Below, in pieces: positions 1-7,315 of a stretch of DNA of 56,388 nucleotides. The translations under genes were made by a program, and so were the position numbers. The notes beneath the pieces were generated by a model. The model did no database searches and had not been told where the DNA came from. It saw only the letters and a program-made list of their open reading frames with translations. This DNA is from Alphaproteobacteria bacterium UBA1301 (GTDB lineage: Bacteria > Pseudomonadota > Alphaproteobacteria > Micropepsales > Micropepsaceae), in NCBI GenBank assembly GCA_002307725.1, contig DBUB01000015.1, forward strand, positions 1 to 56,388, given 5' to 3'. Within the stretch, counting starts at the first letter, position 1; each line of letters starts with the position of its first letter.

Positions 1-1
1 T

Positions 2-382
2 CCGCACCCCCTTGTAGGGTTCTCTACCCGTTCCCACATCGTCCGGTGACGCAAAGACTGTCCGGCGAGCGAGTAATGCCGCATTGACCCGGACATTCGA
101 ACCGAAGGAGTGCCAGGCAAGTTTCAGCGGCGAAGGCTGTTGCGCGAACATCCCGATCCGCAGTCCCGATCTTTATCGGAGCCATGAGAGCATCCAGAAC
201 CGGGCGCGATCTCTGGCGCGCACCAAAGTGGTCCGGCGTTTCGGCCACGGCGTGGGGTTCGTTGACGGAAGCAGAATGTGCCTGTCGTTCGGCCGCTTGA
301 CTGCGGCGTTCGCTGGCGCCCTGATTTCCCGGGGCGGACCCCACGAAAGCGGACTGAATTTTTTATCAGCCCGCTTTCGGCG
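2..382. repeat. ~380-bp repeat, left inverted copy
   Basis: This stretch matches 4501-4881 in reverse complement without any gap (position x pairs with 4883-x). I see only about four mismatches, near positions 17, 23, 77 and 271. The end next to aguB carries a strong hairpin (about 345-380): a 14-bp stem with one G-U pair and an A/T-rich loop. The element starts 3 bp beyond the aguB stop codon, so this hairpin could end aguB transcription. Both strands hold open frames of about 100 codons, but these are equally open in the other copy and resemble no family I know. I treat it as non-coding repeat. The outer end lies at the window edge, so its full length is uncertain. Confidence 0.9.
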
Positions 383-385
383 TAT

Positions 386-1249
386 TTAGCCGTGCCTTGT
401 CACCGCACCATACATCTCTGGGCGGCGGTCGCGGAACAGGCCCCAGGCAGCGCGGGTTTCGGCGAGCGCGTCGAGATCGAACGGCGCGGTGATCACGCCC
501 TCGTCCGTGCGGTTCATTTCCGCCGCAATAGCGCCAGTCGCGTCGGTGAGGAACGAGGAACCGTAGAAGGTCAGTTCGCCTGCCTCGCCTTTCTCGGTGC
601 CGACGCGGTTAGACGCAATCACCGGCATCGCATTGGCAGCGGCATGGCCCTGCATCACGCGGCGCCAGGGATCGCGGCTATCGACCGGTGGTGCCGGCGG
701 CGGTTCCGAACCGATCGCCGTCGGATAAAACAGCGCTTCGGCGCCCATCAGCGCCATGGCGCGCGCGGCTTCCGGGAACCACTGGTCCCAGCAGATGGCG
801 GCGCCAAAGATGCCATAGGCCGTCTTCCAAACGCGAAAGCCGGTATCGCCGGGGGTGAAGTAATATTTCTCCTGATAGCCGGGCCCGGCCGGAATGTGGG
901 TCTTGCGATAGACACCGAGGACGGTTCCGTCGGCATCGATCATGGCCAGCGAATTGAAGTAAGCCTGACCGGCGCGTTCGAAAAAGCTCACCGGCAGCAC
1001 GACCTTCAGGTCCTTGGCCAGCACGGCCATTTCGGCGAGCAGCGGATTGCCGTCCGCGGGGGCCGCCAGCTTGAAATGCTCCGGCGATTGGTCCTGGCAA
1101 AAATACGGAGTCTCGAACAGCTCCTGCAGCAGTACCACCTTGGCACCGAGCTCGGCGGCTTCCACCACCAGGTACTTCGCCTTTTCGATGTTGGCGCGGA
1201 GGTCCCACGAGCAGGCGAACTGCGTGGCGGCAAAGTGGATGATTCTCAT
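386..1249 (-). CDS. aguB: N-carbamoylputrescine amidase
   Basis: A 287-residue nitrilase-fold amidase predicted to hydrolyse N-carbamoylputrescine to putrescine, CO2 and ammonia, the second step of the agmatine deiminase route. Nitrilase-triad features are visible: a Glu in the VLLQELFETPYF stretch (about residue 41), a Lys in VYRKTHIPAGPGYQEKYYF, and the Cys in GAAICWDQWFPEAAR. The PGYQEKYYFTPGD segment is typical of AguB-type enzymes. I chose the start MRIIHFA, because the longer frame upstream lies inside aguA. The ATG overlaps the aguA stop by 4 bases (ATGA), so the two are translationally coupled. The gene runs up to within 3 bp of the left inverted repeat. The family assignment is firm; the exact substrate is inferred from the aguA neighbour. 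Confidence 0.93.
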   Translation of the reverse strand: MRIIHFAATQFACSWDLRANIEKAKYLVVEAAELGAKVVLLQELFETPYFCQDQSPEHFKLAAPADGNPLLAEMAVLAKDLKVVLPVSFFERAGQAYFNSLAMIDADGTVLGVYRKTHIPAGPGYQEKYYFTPGDTGFRVWKTAYGIFGAAICWDQWFPEAARAMALMGAEALFYPTAIGSEPPPAPPVDSRDPWRRVMQGHAAANAMPVIASNRVGTEKGEAGELTFYGSSFLTDATGAIAAEMNRTDEGVITAPFDLDALAETRAAWGLFRDRRPEMYGAVTRHG

Positions 1250-2295
1250 GCCGTCGGTTCTCCCAGGGAAATGCAGTGAATTCCACCGCCACCTTGCAAC
1301 AAATCGAGGACTTCCACCTGCAAAACGTCGCGGCCTGGGAAACAAGCGGCTAACACGGCCTCGGCCTTGTCATCATTCGGGTCATTGAACGACGGCATCA
1401 CGAGTCCGCCGTTGGCGAGATAAAAATTGACGTAACTTGTCTGCATGATCCGCCCGCGCCAATCGAAGCGTACGCGGCGTGGCTGCGGCAGTTCGATGAC
1501 GTCCAGCGGGCGCCCCATCGCATCGCGCGCCGCTTTCAGGCGGCGGATGGCTTCCTTGACCGGCCCCGCATCGGGCAGCGACGGCGACGACGGCACACCG
1601 ACGATCACTTTGCCGGGACCGGCGAAGCAGGCGATGTTGTCGATATGGCCGTCGGTTTCGTCGTCGCAGAAACCGCTACCGAGCCAGATGACCTTGCGGA
1701 TACCGGCATAACGCGACAGCAGGACCTCGACCTCTTCCTTGCCCAAATGCGGATTGCGATTGGGATTGAGCAGGCATTGCTCAGTGGTGATCAGCGTGCC
1801 TTCGCCGTCGGTGTGGATCGCTCCGCCCTCGCAGATCAGCGGTGCCTCGAAGGCTTTGATGCCGCTGTGCTCGGCGATGCGTGTGGCGAGTTCCGCGTCG
1901 TTGGCATAGGGCTTATATTTACCGCCCCAGGCATTGAACTGCCATTGCACCGCGGCGCGCCGCCCGTCCGGTCCGCTAAGGAAGGTGGGGCCAGTATCGC
2001 GAACCCAGGAATCGTCCAACGGCGTTGCGAACAGTTGCACCTTGCCGGCAGTTGCCAGCTTGGCAGCAGGAACATCCTCGTGCCGGGCGACCAATACCAC
2101 AGGCTCGAAGGTGGAGATCGCCCGCGCGATCCGCGCCGTCGCCTGCTTGGCGTTCAGCATCACCTCGTCCGAACCCCAGGTTTCGGCGCGGCAGGGCCAG
2201 CACATCCAGGTACGTGCATGCGGTGCCCAATCGGGGGGCATCGTCAGACCTTCTTCGGCTAGGTCCGATGTCTCGGCATCGCGCGTCCGGCTCAT
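1246..2295 (-). CDS. aguA: Agmatine deiminase
   Basis: A 349-residue member of the peptidyl-arginine-deiminase/agmatine deiminase family, predicted to convert agmatine to N-carbamoylputrescine and ammonia in the cytoplasm. The conserved C-terminal LLQGGGGIHCIS holds the nucleophilic Cys. The acidic/His segment ETDGHIDNIACF and the GGAIHTDGEGT and LNPNRNP blocks are also present. A purine-rich AGAGGA lies just upstream of the ATG at 2295; an internal Met (TMPPDWAPH) is a possible alternative start. It is first in a two-gene operon with aguB (ATGA overlap) and diverges from ridA across a 91-bp spacer that must contain both promoters. No arginine decarboxylase gene is seen nearby. Confidence 0.95.
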   Translation of the reverse strand: MSRTRDAETSDLAEEGLTMPPDWAPHARTWMCWPCRAETWGSDEVMLNAKQATARIARAISTFEPVVLVARHEDVPAAKLATAGKVQLFATPLDDSWVRDTGPTFLSGPDGRRAAVQWQFNAWGGKYKPYANDAELATRIAEHSGIKAFEAPLICEGGAIHTDGEGTLITTEQCLLNPNRNPHLGKEEVEVLLSRYAGIRKVIWLGSGFCDDETDGHIDNIACFAGPGKVIVGVPSSPSLPDAGPVKEAIRRLKAARDAMGRPLDVIELPQPRRVRFDWRGRIMQTSYVNFYLANGGLVMPSFNDPNDDKAEAVLAACFPGRDVLQVEVLDLLQGGGGIHCISLGEPTA

Positions 2296-2386
2296 GGATC
2301 CTCTATAGCGCGCGCACCGTTACGCGGAAACCCTTTGAAGATTGGGGCACAAACACGATAAGTTTCCGGGCGAGAGAGGGTGAACC

Positions 2387-2854
2387 ATGACAAGCCATAT
2401 TGAAGCACGGTTGAAAGACCTTGGAATCAACCTGCCGGCGCCGCCCGCGCCGGTGGCAAGCTACGTTCCCACCGTGAAGACGGGCAATCTGGTATTCGTG
2501 TCGGGCCAGATCCCGGCTGCGGAGGGCGGACTGAAATATGTCGGCATCGTCGGCCAGGATCTGTCGGTGGACGATGGCAAAGCAGCCGCGCGGCTGTGCG
2601 CCATCAACCTCATCGCCCAGGTGAAGGCTGCCTGCGACGGCGATCTCGACCGCGTCACCCGCTGCGTGAAGCTGGCGGTATTCGTCAACGCCACACCTGG
2701 CTTCGGCCAGCATCCCGAGGTCGCCAATGGCGCCTCCGACCTGATGGTGGACGTGTTCGGCGATGCCGGCAAGCACGCCCGCGTCGCGGCCGGTGCCGGT
2801 TCGTTGCCACGCAACGTCGCGGTCGAAGTGGAAGCGGTCTTCGAGATCGCGTGA
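2387..2854 (+). CDS. RidA/YjgF-family protein
   Basis: A 155-residue RidA-superfamily protein. It begins IEARLKDLGINLP, the pattern of the YjgH-like/RutC-related long subgroup, and has the GNLVFVSGQIP segment typical of the fold. Family members hydrolyse reactive enamines/imines released by PLP enzymes; the subgroup function is less defined. The C-terminal ligand-site Arg of classical RidA (usually in RxxVxVxxLP) is replaced by LPRNVAVEVEAVFEIA, so the Arg sits in SLPRN. A GAGAGGG Shine-Dalgarno lies 7-8 nt before the ATG. It overlaps the following acyltransferase gene by 4 bases (GTGA) and diverges from aguAB. Confidence 0.88.
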   Translation: MTSHIEARLKDLGINLPAPPAPVASYVPTVKTGNLVFVSGQIPAAEGGLKYVGIVGQDLSVDDGKAAARLCAINLIAQVKAACDGDLDRVTRCVKLAVFVNATPGFGQHPEVANGASDLMVDVFGDAGKHARVAAGAGSLPRNVAVEVEAVFEIA

Positions 2855-4017
2855 CGGACGAGGCTTTCACTGCACGCCTGAAAGGCCGGGCCGCTGATAT
2901 TGGTATGGCGGCGTGGAATGCTTGCGCCAATCCTTCCGGGCGCTCCGATCCACATCCCTTCACGCGCTACGAGTTTTTCGCGGCGTTGGAGGAATCGAAC
3001 TCCGCCGTACCGCGCACCGGCTGGCAACCGGTGCATCTGGCGATCGAGCGCGGTGAGCAGATTGTCGGCCTGATGCCGCTCTATGTGAAGGCGCATTCGC
3101 AAGGCGAATACGTGTTCGATCATGCCTGGGCCGATGCATTGGAACGGGCTGGCGGAAATTATTACCCCAAGCTGCAAGCCTGCGTGCCCTTCACCCCGGT
3201 GACCGGCCCGCGCCTTCTGGTGGCCGACGGTGCCGATGTGGCGGCCACGCGTGCGGCCCTGCTCAGCGCAGGCGCGGCGGCGGTGGAGCGCCTGGAATGC
3301 TCGTCGCTGCACATCACCTTCCCGACCGAAGACGAATGGCACGCGGCCGAACAGATGGGCTATCTGCTGCGTACCGATCGCCAGTTCCACTGGCTGAACC
3401 ACGGCTATGGCAGCTTCGACGACTTCCTCGGTGCGTTGTCGTCATCCAAGCGCAAGAACCTGAAAAAGGAACGCGCCGCGGTGCGGGCGGAAGGAATCGC
3501 ATTCGACTGGCTGACCGGCACCGATATCACCGAGGCGCATTGGGATGCGTTCTTCGACTTCTACATGGACACCGGCGGGCGCAAGTGGGGCCATCCTTAT
3601 CTGACACGCGAATTTTTCAGCCGCATCGGCAGCAGCATGGCGGACCAGGTTCTGCTCATCCTGGCGCGGCGGGGCAAGACCTACATCGCCGGCGCCCTCA
3701 ACCTATTCGGCGAGGGCGTATTGTTCGGGCGCAACTGGGGCTGCACCGAATTCGTGCCGTTCCTGCATTTCGAGACCTGCTATTATCAAGCGATCGACTT
3801 CGCCATCGCCAAGGGACTTTCCAAGGTCGAAGCGGGCGCACAGGGCGAGCACAAGCTGCTCAGGGGCTACAACCCGGTGCCGACCTATTCGGCCCATTTC
3901 ATTGCCCATGACGGCCTCCGCCAGGCGGTGGCGAACTATCTGCAAGCCGAGCGCGAGGCCATTGCCGAGGATATCGAAGGCCTCGCCGCCGCGGCACCGT
4001 TCAAGAAGACGCCGTAA
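2851..4017 (+). CDS. GNAT/FemAB-like acyltransferase (DUF482)
   Basis: A 388-residue protein of the family once called DUF482 ('peptidogalycan biosynthesis/recognition'), a tandem GNAT fold related to FemAB. Recognisable blocks are PHPFTRYEFFAALEESNS at the N-terminus, SSLHITFPTEDE in the middle, HWLNHGYGSFDDFLGALSS, KRKNLKKER, and the C-terminal CYYQAIDFAIAKGL followed by AGAQGEHKL. The biochemical substrate is unknown. I place the start at the GTG that overlaps the ridA stop (GTGA), because residues upstream in the frame only shadow ridA. It appears co-transcribed with ridA. The next gene, a HIT protein, starts 64 bp later. Confidence 0.85.
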   Translation: MTDEAFTARLKGRAADIGMAAWNACANPSGRSDPHPFTRYEFFAALEESNSAVPRTGWQPVHLAIERGEQIVGLMPLYVKAHSQGEYVFDHAWADALERAGGNYYPKLQACVPFTPVTGPRLLVADGADVAATRAALLSAGAAAVERLECSSLHITFPTEDEWHAAEQMGYLLRTDRQFHWLNHGYGSFDDFLGALSSSKRKNLKKERAAVRAEGIAFDWLTGTDITEAHWDAFFDFYMDTGGRKWGHPYLTREFFSRIGSSMADQVLLILARRGKTYIAGALNLFGEGVLFGRNWGCTEFVPFLHFETCYYQAIDFAIAKGLSKVEAGAQGEHKLLRGYNPVPTYSAHFIAHDGLRQAVANYLQAEREAIAEDIEGLAAAAPFKKTP

Positions 4018-4081
4018 AAACCATTCACCTGACGGCTCCCGGTTGATACAACAGGAGTCGAAATTCGTTTCGCGAGTGCCC

Positions 4082-4498
4082 ATGCCGTACGACCGTTCCA
4101 ACATCTTCGCCAAAATCCTGCGCGGCGAAATTCCGTGCGTGAAAATCTATGAAGACGACAAGACCCTGGCGTTCATGGACGTGATGCCCCAAGCCGAGGG
4201 CCATACGCTGGTGTTGCCCAAGGAAGAAGCTGAGGACATCTTCAGTCTTTCCCCGGCGAGCGCGGCGGCCGTCATCCAGACGGCACAGAAGGTGGCCAAG
4301 GCGGTGAAGGCAGCGACCGGCGCACCCGGGGTGATGCTGGTTCAGCTCAACGGCAAGGCGGCTGGCCAGAGCGTGTTTCATATTCACATGCACGTTATTC
4401 CGCGCCATCACGGCATCGATCTGGAATTCCACGAACGCAACATGGTACCGGCGGAGACGCTGGAACCCTTGGCGGCAAAGATTCGCGCAGCCCTTTAA
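4082..4498 (+). CDS. HIT family nucleotide hydrolase
   Basis: A 138-residue histidine-triad protein of the HINT/PKCI branch, with the active-site motif HIHMHVIPR near residue 100. The N-terminal FAKILRGEIPCVKIYEDD and LAFMDVMPQAEGHTLVLPK stretches are typical of bacterial Hit proteins, which cleave nucleoside phosphoramidates or dinucleotide-like substrates. The start chosen is MPYDRSN, matching family length; the longer upstream frame runs through the preceding gene. A GTG two codons earlier is possible. The stop codon is followed after two bases by the right inverted repeat, whose hairpin could serve as terminator. Confidence 0.9.
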   Translation: MPYDRSNIFAKILRGEIPCVKIYEDDKTLAFMDVMPQAEGHTLVLPKEEAEDIFSLSPASAAAVIQTAQKVAKAVKAATGAPGVMLVQLNGKAAGQSVFHIHMHVIPRHHGIDLEFHERNMVPAETLEPLAAKIRAAL

Positions 4499-4500
4499 AA

Positions 4501-4881
4501 CGCCGAAAGCGGGCTGATAAAAAATTCAGTCCGCTTTCGTGGGGTCCGCCCCGGGAAATCAGGGCGCCAGCGAACGCCGCAGTCAAGCGGCCGAACGACA
4601 GGCACATTCTGTTTCCGTCAACGAACCCCACGCCGTGGCCGAAACGCCGGACCACTTTGGTGCGCGCCAGAGATCGCGCCCGGTTCTGGATGCTCTCATG
4701 GCTCCGATAAAGATCGGGACTGCGGATCGGGATGTTCGCGCAACAGCCTTCGCCGCTGAAACTTGCCTGGCACTCCTTCGGTTCGAATGTCCGGGTCAAT
4801 GCGGCATGACTCGCTCGCCGGACAGTCTTTGCGTCACCGGACGATGTGGGAACGGGTAGCGAACCTTACAAGGGGGTGCGG
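4501..4881. repeat. ~380-bp repeat, right inverted copy
   Basis: Near-identical inverted partner of 2-382. Like the left copy it begins 2-3 bp after a stop codon (here hit) with the hairpin at about 4503-4539: CGAAAGCGG pairs with CCGCTTTCG, and CTGA pairs with TCAG around a TAAAAAAT loop. Both copies thus sit immediately downstream of outward-facing genes. Homologous recombination between them would invert 383-4500. Confidence 0.9.
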
Positions 4882-5181
4882 CAATCGATACGCTGTTCTG
4901 AGACAGACGCATTCCAACATGAACAGAATTGGTGAACGGCAGGCCGACATTCAAACTCGACGGCCAAGGCGGGGCGCACCGGACGTTGCCCTTCATGATC
5001 CAACGCGTGGGTCATAGGCGCCGCTTGGAAGCGGATATTCGCACCGGATTTCCGCACCAGCTAAGGTGCTGATTTTCCTGCCGCCGTCAGGTGGTGCAAA
5101 ATTCTTGAATTATGCAACACGCGATAACGTCCTTATCGCAAACCGCAGCCCTTACCTGCACCCGCCGCCATGCCGGAAAAA
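4882..5181. other. Intergenic stretch without a recognisable gene
   Basis: These 300 bp lie between the right inverted repeat and the end of higA. I see no credible coding frame: the 84-codon plus-strand frame begins inside the repeat and resembles nothing. The stretch holds the first of two short direct repeats (5094-5111) that bracket the higBA pair. Confidence 0.6.
5094..5111 (+). repeat. 18-bp direct repeat, copy 1 (left of higBA)
   Basis: GTGCAAAATTCTTGAATT here and GTGCAGAATTCTTGAATT at 5976-5993 differ at one base and lie in the same orientation about 880 bp apart, with higA and higB between them. The core contains the dyad AATTCTTGAATT. They may be footprints of module insertion. Confidence 0.6.
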
Positions 5182-5505
5182 TCAGACCGCCGCCTGCGGA
5201 GGATCGGTTTTATAGCGCGCGACGTTGATCTTGCCTGCCCGCTTGCGGACCAACGCAATGTCGTAACTGTTTTGCATCCGCATCAGCGTATCCATCGAAA
5301 CGCCGAAGGCTTTTTCGATCCTGAGTGCCATTTCGGGCGACAGATTTGCCCGCGCGTTCAACAAGGCCGACAGCGCCGCCCGCGTCACGCCAAGCACAAC
5401 GGCGGCGTCCGTCACCGAAAGCCCCAGCGGCGCGATGATTTCGCTTTTCACAAACCCGCCGGGATGAGCGGGGTTCTTCATCCGGATGCCTTGCGTCGCT
5501 TTCAC
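5182..5505 (-). CDS. higA: HigA-family antitoxin
   Basis: A ~107-residue XRE/HTH antitoxin of the HigA/VapI type. NPAHPGGF is the family N-terminal signature, followed by the helix-turn-helix VTDAAVVLGVTRAALSALLN and the SPEMALRIEKAFGVSMDTLMRMQNSYD block. I favour the GTG at 5505, which has a GAGGAG Shine-Dalgarno 6 nt upstream. An in-frame ATG at 5481 (MKNPAHPG) and one at 5526, inside a palindrome, are alternatives. It follows higB in the same direction, the reversed (toxin-first) order typical of higBA. The protein should neutralise HigB and repress the operon. Confidence 0.88.
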   Translation of the reverse strand: MKATQGIRMKNPAHPGGFVKSEIIAPLGLSVTDAAVVLGVTRAALSALLNARANLSPEMALRIEKAFGVSMDTLMRMQNSYDIALVRKRAGKINVARYKTDPPQAAV

Positions 5506-5520
5506 GGCCGTCTCCTCAAA

Positions 5521-5564
5521 GCGCATTTCCGAAAAGTGTGGAACGGTTTTCGGATAAAATGCGC
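5521..5564. repeat. RIME-like palindrome inside the higBA operon
   Basis: An imperfect palindrome with outer arms GCGCATTT and AAAATGCGC, inner arms CCGAAAA and TTTTCGG, and a GTGTGGAACGG loop. It belongs to the same family as the elements at 16045, 17220, 37638 and 44583. It lies between the higB stop and the higA start, so it would form a hairpin in the bicistronic mRNA. Confidence 0.75.
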
Positions 5565-5574
5565 GATAGAACGA

Positions 5575-5865
5575 TTAATGGTAATCTTCATAGTCCAAAT
5601 CGATGATCTCGATTTCCGACTGGTCGATGCGAAACGTCAGCCGCCAGTTTTTCGTGACAAACAAACTCCAGGTATCCTTGCGGTCGCCGGTTAGCCGATG
5701 CGCCTTCCAGCTCGGCACCGTCCGCAGCTCTTCCTCGCGCTCCATATCCTGAAGAAAAGAAACCATCCGCCGAAGTTTCGGCACGACGGCGGGCTGAAGT
5801 CCGGCGACAACATCGTCCTTGATGAACCGGCGCAACCCTTTATGGATCACGTTTCTGATCTTCAT
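5575..5865 (-). CDS. higB: HigB-family toxin (RelE/ParE fold)
   Basis: A 96-residue ribosome-dependent mRNA interferase of the 'plasmid maintenance system killer' family. The conserved pieces are HKGLRRF near the N-terminus, a Leu/Arg-rich middle, WKAHRLTGDRKDTWSLFV, NWRLTFRI, and the C-terminal DYEDYH that is almost diagnostic of HigB. I chose MKIRNVIHKG (ATG at 5865), although the frame stays open to 5880. The best promoter hexamers lie at 5871-5899, so a start at 5880 would fall inside the -10 element. Transcription would then begin at or next to the ATG, suggesting a leaderless message. The pair is probably mobile. Confidence 0.9.
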   Translation of the reverse strand: MKIRNVIHKGLRRFIKDDVVAGLQPAVVPKLRRMVSFLQDMEREEELRTVPSWKAHRLTGDRKDTWSLFVTKNWRLTFRIDQSEIEIIDLDYEDYH

Positions 5866-5870
5866 GGCGC

Positions 5871-5899
5871 ACACTACCAAAACATCCGTATAGTGTCAA
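5871..5899 (-). promoter_or_regulatory. Predicted higBA promoter/operator
   Basis: Reading the minus strand, TTGACA (5899-5894) is followed after 17 nt by TAGTGT (5876-5871). The inverted repeat ACACTA (5871-5876) / TAGTGT (5891-5896) overlaps these hexamers, and a second dyad GTGT/ACAC flanks the -35. HigA binding here would fit autoregulation. The -10 ends 5 nt before the higB ATG. Confidence 0.5.
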
Positions 5900-5975
5900 G
5901 CTACACGATACGATGCACGGCGCCATTGGGGGTAAAAATGCGAAAAATCCCGCCGCATAAGCCGTTTTTCACATA

Positions 5976-5993
5976 GTGCAGAATTCTTGAATT
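5976..5993 (+). repeat. 18-bp direct repeat, copy 2 (right of higBA)
   Basis: Partner of 5094-5111 with one mismatch, on the promoter side of higB. Between here and the carbonic anhydrase (5994-6154) I see no gene, only the latter's leader with a GGGAGA ribosome site. Confidence 0.6.
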
Positions 5994-6154
5994 TCGGACC
6001 GGGCGCGGAAAGTGGGTGCGCGCGACACCGGCAACAAGAGGTCTGCTTTACCCCCGATTACTGTCGATCCCGGCGGCGGCACGGCGACTTGTTTGGTGTA
6101 TTCCAAATTCCTGTTTAGCTGATATACAGGGACGCCTGACGTAGGGAGAAACGC

Positions 6155-6736
6155 ATGAGCTTGCGCGACGAAATCCTCTCCGCCAATGCCTGTTACGCCG
6201 CCGATTTCGGCGACAAATCGAAGCTTTCCTCGCCGCCGGCGCGCCATTTCGCCATCCTGACCTGCATGGATGCGCGGATGGATCCGGCCAAGTTCGCCGG
6301 ACTTTCTGAGGGCGACGCCCATGTCATTCGCAACGCCGGCGGGCGCGCCAGCGACGATGCCATCCGCTCGCTGATCCTCTCCCACAAACTGCTCGGCACC
6401 ACCGAGTGGTTCGTCATTCATCATACCGATTGCGGTATGGAATCGATCACCAACGATGCGATGGCGGAACTTCTGGAGGAAAGCTTGGCACCGGCGCGGT
6501 ATGTCGATGGCGGCTGGAAAAACACGCAAAGCGAGGGCGGATCGCCTGAAGGCCATTACATCGACTGGCTACCGATCAAGGATCAAGTGCAAAGCATCGT
6601 CGATGACGTCAGGCGCCTGCGCGCCCATCCGCTGGTGCCGCGCGACGTGCGCCTCCACGGATTCCTGTTCGATGTGAAAACAGGGGATCTGATCGAAATC
6701 CCCGAGGCCAGAGCAGCGGGAAGACAGGCGGCGTAG
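6155..6736 (+). CDS. Beta-class carbonic anhydrase
   Basis: A 193-residue zinc enzyme interconverting CO2 and bicarbonate in the cytoplasm. Predicted zinc ligands are Cys37 (in TCMDAR, with the Asp39/Arg41 dyad) and His90/Cys93 (in HHTDCG). The length and the C-terminal PRDVRLHGFLFDVKTGDLIEI are typical of the compact subgroup. The ATG has a GGGAGA ribosome site 6 nt upstream. The last 96 bp (6641-6736, including the stop) recur with about 84% identity at 8136-8231, after two unrelated genes. This suggests that the 3' end of the gene was replaced when an island inserted here. Confidence 0.92.
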   Translation: MSLRDEILSANACYAADFGDKSKLSSPPARHFAILTCMDARMDPAKFAGLSEGDAHVIRNAGGRASDDAIRSLILSHKLLGTTEWFVIHHTDCGMESITNDAMAELLEESLAPARYVDGGWKNTQSEGGSPEGHYIDWLPIKDQVQSIVDDVRRLRAHPLVPRDVRLHGFLFDVKTGDLIEIPEARAAGRQAA

Positions 6737-6840
6737 CTAAAATTGCATTGAAAGAAGCCGCATTCACATCATGTTGGCACTAGCCCCCCAGTAACGCTAA
6801 AGTAGCGATACTTGTCAGGCGTGCTTTCGGGGGGGAGTCG

Positions 6841-7290
6841 ATGCAAGTCAGTTCTCGCGAACACGATTTGAGAGTGGTCTGGAATCAGGGGGCCATTCCT
6901 GTTTTTTATCGTGGCGGAAAAGGACATCCGCTTAAGGTAAGGCTTCCCTACGCTGTCGATAATCGTCCGTGGCTAGCCAGCTTCGGCCGTCGAAATCCAA
7001 TCCGGCACAAGGACGAGAAATACTGGGAACTGCCCACTTCTTGGTTCAACGACCTCGTGAATGGCGCACTTAAGCGCTATGGAAAGGTCTACATAATTCA
7101 GCCGTTCAGAATGCAAGAGAAATGTGCGCCGGCATGCTGGAACGCAACGGGGCACGAGTGTCAGTGTTCATGCATGGGCCAAAACCACGGCGTGGGCGAC
7201 CCTGGTAGAAGATGGTTCATCGTATCCGAGACCTTTGCCACGAAGTGGCACGACATGGAACTTGCATGTCGTTTGCTAACAAAAACCTAG
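6841..7290 (+). CDS. Cysteine-rich hypothetical protein
   Basis: A 149-residue protein I cannot assign. It has no signal peptide or membrane segment. The middle carries CAPACWNATGHECQCSCMG, a run of five cysteines plus His that could bind a metal or Fe-S cluster, followed by GQNHG. The N-terminal half is basic and aromatic (GGKGHPLKVRLPYAVDNRPW). A GGGGGGAG ribosome site precedes the ATG. Composition is more AT-rich than the carbonic anhydrase and clpA on either side, and it lies with the SEC-C gene inside the apparent island 6737-8135. I infer horizontal acquisition; the function is unknown. Confidence 0.8.
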   Translation: MQVSSREHDLRVVWNQGAIPVFYRGGKGHPLKVRLPYAVDNRPWLASFGRRNPIRHKDEKYWELPTSWFNDLVNGALKRYGKVYIIQPFRMQEKCAPACWNATGHECQCSCMGQNHGVGDPGRRWFIVSETFATKWHDMELACRLLTKT

Positions 7291-7315
7291 CAAGTTTCAT
7301 GGGGCCACGCCTTCG

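Noticed and set aside
24..389. Open frames of 101-106 codons on both strands of the left repeat (and the mirror frames at 4395-4859)
   Set aside because: They exist only because the repeat is GC-rich and conserved by recent duplication; no ribosome sites, no family resemblance, and both strands are open at once.
2596..2850. N-terminal extension of the FemAB-like gene upstream of 2851
   Set aside because: The frame upstream runs through ridA in another phase; the GTGA overlap start is consistent with family length.
4501..4881. Group IIC intron remnant behind a terminator hairpin
   Set aside because: No GTGCG 5' end, no domain V hairpin and no reverse transcriptase; only the terminator-adjacent position fits.
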